A stretch of 64,000 bases of DNA from Hawksworthiomyces lignivorus (Eukaryota; Ascomycota; Sordariomycetes; Ophiostomatales; Ophiostomataceae), in the NCBI GenBank assembly GCA_002917075.1, contig NTMA01000003.1, forward strand, positions 868,001 through 932,000, in the 5' to 3' direction. Below, piece after piece: positions 44,198 to 55,343 of this stretch (the first letter of the stretch is position 1; each line of letters begins with the position of its first letter). The position numbers were made by a program, and so were the translations under genes. Below the pieces are notes generated by a model that was not told where the DNA came from, searched no databases, and was given only the letters and a program-made list of their open reading frames with translations.

Positions 44198-47100
44198 TTA
44201 TTCCTCTTTAGACGACTCTGGGTCGTTGCCCTTCTCGGCCAGCAGTTTAACTATAGCCTCGCGGCCGCGGTGGGCAGCCCATAACAGCGGCGTCCGGCCA
44301 TATTCCTTATCTTTAGACCGAAGGTCGGCGCCTTTCTCCAGCAGCAACATAACCACGGCCTTGTGACCGTTCTCAGCGGCATATGACAGTGCGGTCCGTC
44401 CATATTTCGCGTCTTTAGACTCTATATCGACACCATTCTCAAGTAGCAGTTTGACCACGGCCCAGCGGCCGTTCTTGGCAGCCCATGGCAGCGGCGTCTC
44501 TCCACAGTCCTTATCTTTGGTCTTTAGGTTGGCGCCCTTTTCAAGTAGCACCCTAACGGCGCCGCTGTGCCCTCCCCAGGCGGCAAGGCTAAGCGCCGAT
44601 ATGCCATCCTTTGTCTTTGAATTCTCATCGGCACCATTCGCGAGTAGTAATTGTACCATGGTTTCGGAATCGAAAAAATGACGACCGGTATTCACGGCGA
44701 TTAGGGCTGACTCGCCATCCTTATTCTTCGCATTCACATCGACGCCTTCTGTGAGCAAAAGCTTCACAATGGCCTCGTATCCTCTCTCGGCTGCATCGCT
44801 CAGTGCCTGCCCACCATGCTCCCCTTCCGTGTCGGCGCCGTTCTCGAGCAGCAGCTTTAGGACAGCTATGCGCCCTGCAGCCGCGGCACCCGACAACGGC
44901 GTCCGACCACTTTGGTTTGTCGAATCGATCTCGCTGCCATTCGCTAAAAGTAGCCTCACTATGGGTATGCACCGTTCCTCGGTAGCGAACAGCGTTGCTC
45001 TCATTGTTCCCAATGGCATTGCCCAATCGAAATGTAACTTAACGCCAGTCTTGACGCTTCCCTCAGCAGCCGCGCTCAGTGCCGATGTGCCATCCTTGTC
45101 TTTCGCATTCACATCAGCTGCCTCTGCGAGAAGTAGCTTCACGATCGCTTCGTGCCCTCCCCCGGCGGCAGCGCTAAGCGCCGATTTGCCATTCTTGTCC
45201 TTCGCATTCACATCGGCACCGTTCATGAGTAGCAGCTTCGCGATAGACTCATGCCCTCTACCGGCGGCCGCGATCAGTGCCGACGTATCATCGTGCATCT
45301 TTGTGTTCACACCGGCACCGTTTGTCAGCAACATTCTCACAATGGCCATTCTCCCTTCCTCGGCGGCGGCCTGCATTGCCCATCTGCCTTTCCAAGCCTT
45401 CTCATTACCATCGACTCCGTTCTCGAGCAGCAGTTTTACGATGGCCTCGTGACCTCCCCCCGCGGCTTGGCTCAGTGCCTGCCCGCCATGCTCACCCCCC
45501 ACATCGGCACCGTTCTCGAGCAGCAGCTTCACGATGACTATGTGCCCTTGTGTTGCAGCAGCCCAGACTGCCCACAGGCCACTGTCGCCCTTCACGTCAG
45601 CGCCATTCTCGAGCAGCAGCTTCACAATGGCCTCGTGTCCTCTCCAGGCGGCCGCACTTAGTGCCGATCGAGTAGACTTCATATTCACATCGGCACCATT
45701 CTCGAGCAGCAGCTTCACGATGGCCTCGTGTCCTCTCCAGGCGGCCGCACTTAGTGCCGATGGAGTAGACTCCATATTCACATCGGCACCATTCTCGAGC
45801 AGCAGCTTCACGATGGCCTCGTGCCCTCCCCAGGCGACCGCACTTAGTACCGATCGAGCAGACTTAATATTCACATCGGCGCCATTCTTGAGCAGCAGCT
45901 TCACGACAGCCTCGTGCCCTTTGCCGGCGGCCACACTCAGTGCCGAACAGCCAAAGCAGTCTTTCGCATTCACATCGGCACCTTTCGTAAGTAGTAATTG
46001 TACCATGGTCTTGGAATCAAAATCATTGTTGGTAATCGCGGTGGTTAGGGCCAAATTGCCATTCTTGCCCGTCGCATTTACATCAGCACCCTCTGCGAGT
46101 AGTAGTTTCACGATGGCATCGTGTCCTCTCTCAAAGGCTCTTATCAGTGTCAACTGGTCACCTTTCACGTCGGCACCTTCTGCGAGCAGTAGTTTCACGA
46201 CGACCTCGTGCCCTCTCTCGGCGGCCGCACACAGTGCCGAACAGCCATCGTCGTCTATCGCGTTCACATCGGCGCCATTCGCGAGCAGCAGCTGTATGAC
46301 AGCTTCTTGTCCATGTTGAGCTGCATAGAACAGCGGTGCCCGGCCTATAGAGTCCTTCACGTTGGTTGCAGCTTTCTTCTGAAGGAGAGCCTTTACAGCT
46401 TTCTCCACCCCAAGGTATGCCGCTAAGTGTAATCCCGTTATGTGCGTTGGGGTTAATTGGCTATAATTTGGTTGCCCAGGGAGCCACTTCATCAGTGCCT
46501 GGCACGACCCTATTACCTTCTGCTTGCTTTCTAGGAAGTCCATGACTTCCTTGCAGATAGCTGAGGCTTTGCGGGCATGGTGTCCCCAATTGCGGGCGGC
46601 GTAGTCGTAGAGCGGGTTGGACCTCAGCCGTCTCTCGAACGCCCGGTCTGTTAGACAGAAACCGCTCTCAAACACACTGAAAGAGAGGTAAATAACGCAG
46701 ATTCTCATGATCTCAGTCTCCGCGTTCGGGAACCAGTGTTGCTGCGTGCGCTCGAAGTACTCTTGCGTCGTATAGTGGACTAAGCGGATAATGTCACTTT
46801 CGTCGTCGACTGTGACCAGTCCAGCGCATACCGAGATCATGTCATCAATCTGTGGGAGGTTGTCTTTGTCAATACCAGCTTCGCCGACCTCTACGGCAAG
46901 TGCATCCTGAAGTTCTTTTGTGGTGAGTGGCCTTTGTGCGCAGGTAATCCATGATAGAATCTGCTTAGCAAGATCTTTCTGGTCGGCAACCTGTTCCTCG
47001 ATACGCCCCATTGCGTCCTTATACGCGTGGTCGTACGCTTCAGAACCGCTGGGTAACTTGGTCAGCGCATGCCGAAGTGCCTTGATTGATCGCTTGCCAA

Positions 47101-48453
47101 CCAGGGCGTCCAGATGGAGCTGAGCGAGGAGGAACCTAAGAATACGTCAGTATATTATCGTATACAAGGTTGAGAAGTGACATACATTCCCTGAACCGAT
47201 AGGGTAATCTTAGTCTTGATCTCATCTTGCAGCTCCAAGCTGCGATTAACGAAGCTAGGTAGACGGGACATATGGCCATCTAGGTATGCTTGTATATCTT
47301 CATTTCTTGCACGGATCTCCAAGAGACTCTCTCTTTTAAACTTCTCAGTTACCTCCGGGATAACCCGCGAAGTTGCAAAGAGGTTTGCTCCAGACCTTGT
47401 TCGAAGCTCGAAGATCTCTGTCAGGAATCTCGTTCGACAGTCATCTGACGCTTGACACTCATCGAGGGCGTCAACAACAATGTAGAGCCTCGAATATGAG
47501 GCCGCCACAGACTGGAGTGCTCTTGCGATTTCCTCTAATGATGGCCGGGTCCTAGTAGCCTTGTGTTGGTCGTATAGGGCTTTAACGGGGCCGGGAAAGG
47601 AGGATATTTGTTGGCTCAGCTGCTTCAATACGCTGGCAAGTAGACCCATAGCCTCTTGTTCGTCCCGCCTGCGGAAATTGCAATAGATGTATGCGACACC
47701 GGTGCTATATTCATTTCTAAAGCGAGTAATAAGCTCGTCCACCACAATCGAAGTGAGGATTGTTTTGCCGGACCCGGGAATACCTGGGCAGAAGAGCGTT
47801 TGCCCCTTTGTCTCCACCCATGCCCGGAACTCTGAGGAGTCCAGAAGCCACTGGCCAGTTCCCGGTTGCCGCCGCTTGATGAAGTCGCTCTGCTGAGTGG
47901 CGTAGTCTATGGGGGTGAGCCAGTCGAGCATGGCTTGACGCTGTTGGTCGTCTTGATGGCGTACCAACTTGTCGACGCTGTCTCTGGTGTATGTCGCCCT
48001 GATCGAGTCCAACAGGGCGATGCTCGAAGTGATTCTGCTTCGAAGATCGCGGATGTCATTGGGTTCCCAGGACAGTCGCTTCCACACCCTTTTGGCCGTT
48101 TTACCGATGCTATTTTGCTTTGACGCAAGCTCGTTGTAATTGCCTAGCGTCCTTTGCAGGTCATTGAGGACATTCCGGCAGCCGTTGGCAACCTCTTGGA
48201 GGTCTGTTCGCTGTTGGCCATCGAGCTCATGTTCGGGTAGGGCAACCTCCACGTCTTGGAGAATATACGAAAGGCTTCTAACCCTGTCAGGCAAACAGTT
48301 AGTAGCAGTAACGAGCCGCCGGCCGTGTGCTCGTGTGTCTCACTCATCTGAAATGTGGTTGAACTGGCTGGGAGCGTCAACAAATTCCTTGCGGATCCGT
48401 TTCGCGAGCTCTATTGTCGCAATAAAGTCTCCAATACTGAATCCGAAGCTCAT
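44198..48453 (-). CDS. NLR-like STAND protein: helical N-domain, NACHT, about 23 ankyrin repeats
   Basis: Three exons, 48453-48344, 48283-47186 and 47135-44198, give 1381 residues. Exon 1 ([19 protein letters not shown]...) joins [12 protein letters not shown] to form a helical N-terminal domain found on many fungal STAND proteins and resembling HeLo-like death-effector domains. NACHT Walker A is GIPGSGKT (204-211) and Walker B VVDALDEC (306-313). A winged-helix-like region with [14 protein letters not shown] is at about 525-545. Ankyrin repeats run from about 632 to 1375, mostly 31-34 residues with A(L/A)[22 protein letters not shown]. Such proteins are the fungal counterparts of plant and animal NLRs; some control heterokaryon incompatibility or respond to non-self. 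The N-domain is predicted to trigger signalling or cell death after NACHT oligomerisation. Ligand and partners unknown. Confidence 0.88.
45597..45875 (-). repeat. Three near-identical 93-bp ankyrin-coding units
   Basis: Three consecutive 93-bp units (31 codons) differ by about 6-9 bases from one another, far less than the other repeats of the gene. In-frame unit gain or loss by recombination is therefore likely. Confidence 0.8.
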
Positions 48454-50267
48454 CTTGAACCTTGCTCGGCATGATCACCGTATCAAGGGGGAATGAAGAA
48501 GAACGTACGGCTGCGTTCAGACGGCGACAACGTTGGAGGCTGAGAGGTATCGAATTACTGTAATCGTAAATATCAGAGCAACTACCACCAAAGACGCACA
48601 TTTCGAGAGCCATGCAGTGTCTGGGCAATTCGGTCATACACTGGAATCCTCCGCAATATCGCCAGAGTTTGTGCTATTCGGAGTTGTGGCTGTAAATAGG
48701 CAGGTGCGAACAGGAAATGGCAAATTAGTTCGAGTATTTCTTTATTTTCAGCACATCATGAACTGCGCCTCGCAAAGGTCGCTGTACGCGGCATTTACTC
48801 CAATCAAGATGGCGTACTGCCGCCTGGTCGCGCCCTCATTTTCGGGCAGAATATATACACATGCACACTCAATTCATTACACCCAGCGGGCCTAATTCGA
48901 AGGGCTACAGTAACTATCAACTTGTCGTGTGCAAGTACAAGTGTACATTTCCAATGATATGTCTCAATCTCCTTTAGCCCATACTTCATCCGCTTCTTGC
49001 TCCTGTTTCCTCCTCTGCCTTGTCCCTACTTATTCCGTTACTTTGATTTATTGCCAGCCAACTAGCTTGGAGGCTCTTCTCCGAGTGTTCAGTGCCCTAT
49101 CCACCGCGGCTGAAGCGGCGCCTGCTGTTTTATACGGGGTGCTGGTTCGTGTTGTCAGCCGTGAAGAGGCTCTTATCCAATCGAACTCGCTCTATGGAGT
49201 AGTTCGCATCAAATCAGCCTGTGGCCATTGCGAACCGTATCATGGCACGCGCCGCCTCTGCCGCTGCATTCGGTGTTCACTTCACATCGTCTAGAGGCGA
49301 CATTCCTTCCAGGTAGAACGCGAGGTTATTTAGGACGTTTGTTGATATCTATAATGTCTTCGTTTAGACGGATCTCACCGTCGCTGGTGGGCTCTAAAAG
49401 ACGCATTTGATTACGGAAAAGATACTTAATGTCTCGCAGAAAGCAGCATCACATATACAGAAACAGAGATGGCTTGTAGACACAATTGTGCCATTCTTAC
49501 AAGATGTGGCAGAGTATTCTCCGTCTTCGCCACGCAACCCGGAAAGCTTATTATAGAGAAGAGGCGCAAGGCACCACGAGATACTACAGCATCATGATTG
49601 ACATTTGGCTATGTTTCTAGCACGCGGCCCAACGACTTGACAGAGGCTTTCACCCGCACCAAAGCGGGCAACATATCAATTGGCAGAAGATTCTACGCAA
49701 GGCCACCCACTGTTGCAATGCTTTGGTGTATAAGCTTTTTCTTACAATAAATCAGTTTATTTTGCAATCTCTCGTTCTAACACTCTCCCCTTGAATCTGA
49801 CATTATATGTACATAGCTATAAGGGAGCTGTCTTAAGGGTTGCCTTGTGGCTTCATTTGGCCAGCTATTTGGACACTCTTTCAAAGGAAACTCTCAAGGG
49901 AACGTATAAATAAATGGGTTGTGTTTTATTTGTTTGCAAAAAAATATAAAATGGGCAATATAATATGATAATAACACTAGATAATCATTCAATTACATGA
50001 ACGGAAAGCGAATGACGCAAAGAGGCAATCGACAAACCACCAGACTCCAAAAAACACCAGGATGCGGGAAATACATGCCCATATTATGGTACACACAAGT
50101 GTCCAAACCAAATTGTTGAAGAACTATAGAAGAGTATCTATGCTCGCTTTATGAGACACAAATTGTGATGGGAGGAGCTAACGAGAACATAAATACCCAC
50201 ATCAAAAGACAAAAGGAAAATAGTGAGATGAAAACGCGGTTATTGGTATGCTGCGCTGTGCTCTCCA
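48454..50267. other. Spacer NLR-like gene / ABC transporter, with LTR debris
   Basis: No gene supported. The upstream side of the NLR-like gene lies at 48454-49300; a probable Copia LTR edge lies at 49340-49840; AT-rich ABC-transporter 3' sequence at 49900-50160. Confidence 0.5.
49340..49840 (-). mobile_element. Probable remnant of a Copia-type LTR retrotransposon (3' LTR edge)
   Basis: Read on the minus strand, a purine tract TCAAGGGGAGAG (49794-49783) is followed at once by TGTTAGAACGAGAGATTG (from 49782). This is the layout of the polypurine tract and 5' end of a 3' LTR in Ty1/Copia elements. A short frame of about 30 codons runs into the tract and ends SRGEC-stop, as the pol frames of such elements do. 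A possible far LTR end is TGTTG on the plus strand at 49340, giving about 443 bp with TGTT/AACA ends; this boundary is uncertain. No gag/pol domain or second LTR was found in the window. Confidence 0.45.
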
Positions 50268-53200
50268 TCACCGCTTCTCCACCAGCAGAATGTGCATGGC
50301 AGCATAGGCCAGGATGATAAAGATGACAGCAAACGCGCCCAGGCTGACCACGTCCCACCAGAGGGCGATGTTGTTGAAGCCGAAAGAGCTGAGGATGGCC
50401 GACCCGGGTACGGTGATGTCGAGGCCGTACTTGTGGTCGACCAGGGTCAGGTAGCGCACTTCGTTGACGATGAGGGCTTCGAAGGCATAGTGGAAGATGG
50501 AGAGGTACTGCAGCCACACGGCGGCGGCCGGAATCTTGTCGTGGTTGAGCAGTAGGCCGGCAAATAGTAGGCTGAAGAGCATGACGAGGCTGCCAATCAG
50601 GTTGGCGACGCCGCCGTCCTTGCACACGATGCCGATGAAGAGGCAGATGCCCGACGCGGCCAAGTTGAAGAGGACGAGCACCAGGAGGAACACGAGGAAG
50701 TGCGGTACGTCGGCCACCAGGCCAGTCATCGGGTAGATGATGGCGCCCATCAGCAGCGGCGGCAGGATGCGCAGCGGCAGGATGTCGAAGAGCACCTTGG
50801 ACGCGAAGTAGGTGAGCGGGTGGTAGTAGCCGTTGGCGCGCTCGCGCACAAACAGCAGCCGTTCGCTCGAGAAGACGCTCAGGCTCGTCAGGGTGCTGAA
50901 GCCGAACAGGGCCAGCACGAAGAAGAAGAGACCGAGGCGGTTCTGGAAACCTGGAATGTCGCTGGTCAGGCCGTAGAATAGGAAACCAGACAGCACGCCC
51001 AGCAGAATGGATATCGCGTAGTGCGTGAGCATCAGCATCGGGTTGCGATACAGGTTCTTGAAGGTCCTTCCCGACAAGATAACAAACTGGCCCCAGAAGC
51101 CAACCCGCGCGTAGCCCTTTCCGACCACGCTCAGATGGATGTTGGGGCCCTCAGGAGTGTAGCCGTTCCCTTGAGGCGCGGCACCATTTTCGCCTTCTGC
51201 CGCACCTGAATTGCGCCCGTTGGCAGCCAATGCTTCGGCAACAGCATGGTGAATCTCGTCGTGTGTGACCTCTGCAATGTTCGATTCGGCAAAAGCACTG
51301 ATGAGAATGTCAAGATCGGTAAGGCCGAGAGCCGCCGCAGGTGGATCATCTGGCTCATCCTGGACTTGGGGTCCATTTTCAACATCTGCTGCAGTCGAAG
51401 GCTCGATTGCGCTCTTCCGCCTCGTAAACAGCTCGCGCTCCTGGCGGGCACGCACGGAATTACGGCGCTTTCCCTTTAGACGAGCTACTGGGGACAAGGA
51501 GTCGGGGGCGTTTGCGTTTCCGCTCTCGTCGGCAATCGTGCTTGCGGCTGAGACACTTGCGATAGACTTGACTGCACGGGTGCTGCTGGGGGGGTCGCTT
51601 GCACCATCGGAACCGAGTACCAAGGCACTAGAGGTAGTCACAGGCTCGTCCTCATACGAAGCCATCGAGCCGGCATGCATGGTCAGGTCGACAAGATAAT
51701 CGGCAATGTTGAAACCAGGGGGGCACGTGTAGCCAATGTGGTCAAAGTAGTCCTGGCACTGGGCAAAGGGACCGGAGTAGACGGTACGGCCTTGGGCAAG
51801 AAGAACGAGGCGGTCGAACAGAGCAGTGATGTTTGAGCGGGGTTGGTGAATCGTGAAGATGACGGTGCGCTGGTATGTCTTGGCAAGCGTAACAAGACAC
51901 TCGACGACATTGTAGGCGTTGTAGGCGTCGAGGCCGCTCGTCGGCTCGTCGAGGAAAAGAATCGACGGGCTGGTGACAAGTTCGCAAGCGATGCCGACAC
52001 GGCGCTTCTCACCACCCGAGATACCACGACCGCGACCCTCCTCCGAGCCAATCAGCGAGTCGCGGATGTGGTGGATGCCGAGCTGCTTCTCAACTTCGAA
52101 GACGCGCTGCTCCTTGGCGGCGCGGCCCATATCACGCGGGAGACGAAGCAGCGCGCTGTTCAGGATGGTCTCGTGGACGGTGAGGGTCGGCAGCATCGTG
52201 TCTTCCTGATCGACAAAGCCGACGACGTTCTTGAAATCGCTGTTGCTGACCTTTTCGCCATTGACGTAAAAATCGCCAGCCACTTCTCCGCGTTTGTTCT
52301 TGCGAGCAAGGATGTCGAGGAACGTTGTCTTGCCTGCGCCGGAAGCGCCCATGATAGCCATCACCTCACCAGGACGTGCCAAGCCCTGGATGGAGTCCAG
52401 GATGGTCTTGCCGTTGAGGGTATACGACACGTTTTCAAAATACAGAGAGGCGGGCTTGTGGTCGGCCATGAGCTTGACAGCCTCGTCGTCCGAGTCGTCG
52501 GGGCTGATGAGATTATAGTCGAACCTACGGCGGGAGAGGTACCAGGTGAGGAGGATCACGGCCACGAGGAAGAGCGAGCAGCCGGCGATGACGGCAGCAA
52601 TCAGCGGAGTGTTGATCTTGTTGACGGGCTTCTTGTACCCAGGCACTTCGGTGTTATAGAGACACTCGCCGGCGCGGCAGTTCAGATAGATGCTCGGGTC
52701 GCCGAAGACGGAGCTGATGAGGTCGTTCATGTTAGGCTCGTCGAACAGGCACTTGTTGCTGCCGCCCAGCGCCTGACTGCACTCGAACGAAGCAGGGCCT
52801 GTGATGGTCTCCTTCAGATAGTCCGTCAGGTCGACAGAGCCATTCTCGCCGCAGAGCATGCGGTCGGCGACGCAGCTACACTCGACAGTCTTGCAGTGGT
52901 ATTGGGTATTGTTTGAAGCGTCGTTGAACTGGGCATCGGACACACACTCCTGCAGGTGGCAGAAGAAGGACTCGCGTTGGTCGACCCAGACTGAGTCTGT
53001 TAGCAAAGATAACGCAGTACATAGATGGAGGAGGGAGGGGAGAAGGGTTCAAAATGAGGAGAAACTGGCTTACACTGGAAGTCACACTCGGAGCTGTTTC
53101 GGTCACAGGTGAAGGTGACCTGGGGGATCTTGCCGTTCAGCATCGAGAGAATCTGCTTGTTGGTAACATCACATATCTGGTAGTTGTTCTTGACGACATC

Positions 53201-53788
53201 GCCCATCTGGTAGCATACGCCACCGTCCTTTGTCTCCATCAAAGCATCGCAGGCGCGGTCGTCGGTGCAAACGTTGCAGTTGATGCCGGTCCATCCTTCT
53301 TCGCATTCGCAAGACGGCGCATCGCCGCGTACGGGCCGATTCCCTTGCCCCGGAGAGCCGCAAACTGGAGATACAAATGTCAGCAGAGAGAAATGATGAG
53401 TGGCGCTTGAGGGGTCGGAGGGGCATGAAGGGGCGAAGCACGAACGTGGTTCCAAGCAGTTGATACCGGCCCAGCCTGGTGGGCACTTGCACGTTCCGTC
53501 GTAGGTGTTGCACTCGGCGAATTGGCCGCAGGTGAACTTTGGCAGGTTGCAGTTGAAGCTAAAGGGAAGACACAGTTAGCATAGCACAGAGAGACATTGG
53601 CGGAGAAGTGAAACACCGAGGGACGGGAAACCGCAAGTCATGTACCATTCGCACTCGTCCCTCAGGCCGGGCAGCTGCGCGCGGATGGCGCTGCTAGATT
53701 CGTTCAAATAGGCAGAAGCAAAGCTATTGACCATCAGGACGGCGGCAGCTCCAAGGGCGAGAGCGCCATGTTTTCGTAGTGGAGTCAT
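50268..53788 (-). CDS. ADP1: Adp1-type ABCG half-transporter with Cys-rich ectodomain
   Basis: Four exons, 53788-53646, 53558-53446, 53364-53074 and 52996-50268, give 1091 residues. A signal peptide ([18 protein letters not shown]) is followed by a Cys-rich, EGF-like ectodomain ([27 protein letters not shown]) to about 310, then membrane segment 313-336. The nucleotide-binding domain has Walker A GASGAGKT (399-406), signature ISGGEKRR (509-516) and Walker [13 protein letters not shown] (528-539). A disordered Ser/Ala linker leads to the ABC2 membrane domain with about six spans. This order is that of yeast Adp1, whose substrate is unknown. An ER or vacuolar location is possible. The donor of intron 2 is GTTCGT, fixed by frame. 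Divergent from the aminotransferase gene. Confidence 0.9.
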
Positions 53789-55343
53789 GATTTGGAGTGG
53801 TCGATGACGTTGCGTGCCAGGAGAAAATTGCCGAAAACGAGGACGAAGGCGGCGGTCAAGAAGACCGTGAGCGCCAAAGTTCTGTGGCTTGGAAAAGGAT
53901 AGATTCAAGCTGTGTGAGATGCCGCCTTAGCTTCCTCCTCTTGGTAGATGTTTGCTGCGGCACCGCGAAGCTCGCTTTGGCAAGCCGAGGTCCAGGAATA
54001 CCTTCACCAGGTGCAGGCAGGAGAAGGCAACCACAGTGAACGAGTGCTCCGTTCGATGCGAACGGAGGAAGAAGAAGCTGAACTTAAACTCGAGTTTGTT
54101 TGTCGAGACTCAGATAGCCCGCAGTTGGAGTGTAGCCGTGCTGAGCGGATGCGAGACAAACCCGGGAAAAGAGCTGCAGCAATATTGCTCCTGATTAAGG
54201 CGGAGGATATCCACAGCAACGAGCCGCGCCCAAGAGCGATCACGGATTGCTGACAAGCCAGGGGAAGCGCGCTCAAGAAGCAGAACAAGAGAAACAGAAA
54301 GGGAAGCGAAAAGAACAGAACAGAAAAGAAAAGAAAGACGCTCAAACCCGATGAGGTCGACGAGGTCGGATGGAGGAGACGGTCTCGATATGTGTGGGAC
54401 GATGAGCCGAAGAAGCGGTTGGGGGACCACAGATGCTACAGAGTACGGAGTAATAGAGGAAGGGGCATATCACAGACAATCGCAATCTCAGGGTAGGTGG
54501 GTAGGTAAGCAGAGCAGGAGCAATCAATCAATCAATGGCCGCGGCGCTAGTGCCTGCCTGTTGTCCAGGTAAAGCAAGAGCGAGCGTGTGTGCTGCTGTG
54601 TGGGGAACGCGCCAAACAGCTAAGCATACATAAGCCTACTCGTACACCTTCCGAGTTGGGTAGTAATCTATCGGATAGTCAAAGGTACTTTCCCCTACAG
54701 CTAAAATGACATTCTGTGGAAGGTACCATCTGTTAGCGCACATGACGACAGAGACCCCACACGCTGCCACACTATCGCTGAAGAGTTGGCCTGTTCTCCC
54801 ATCCTTCAGCACGCCCCTCACTCTATTCCGGGCCCTGTTCCTTGCCGTCGCCCGCTATTTTCGCCTTTTCTGTCTCAGTGCAGTCTGCTGGGCGGTGTCA
54901 TACGACAGCCACAGGTAGGCAACCCCGAAACTAACAGGTGACCTGGCAGCTGCGCGACAGATGGTGTTCACGTTTCGTGATGAAGTCGCTGGAGAGGACC
55001 AGATCAAGCCTATACTGCTGCGATACGCTTGATTGGGCCAGCATGGGAGGTTTTGTCGAATGGCCTGCTGTTTCGAGGTGATATCTCGGGGCCTAGGCTT
55101 GAAGCAAACTCCGTAGACCGGGAGCCAAGCTGGAAACCTGCATCCGCTCTCCACCAATAGTATAATGCCATCCAAAGGGCGCAGAGTTGTCTTAGACAAG
55201 GCGTCTTAGTAAAGAACTTATATACGCTTCTCCGATCTTACCTTTTCACGAACTTGAAAAGAGTAAAATGCTATCATAAGTTTTATCTTTCTGTCTTTTT
55301 GTCTTTTTCTATCGAAAATTGCCCCCCTCCCTCAGCCGTCGCC
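53789..55343. other. Divergent spacer ADP1 / aminotransferase
   Basis: No gene. Purine-rich 5' flank of ADP1 (53800-54340); one exact TACGGAGTA at 54444 and a near copy at 55107. The T-rich stretch 55280-55340 just before ATG 55344 may be leader. Confidence 0.5.
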
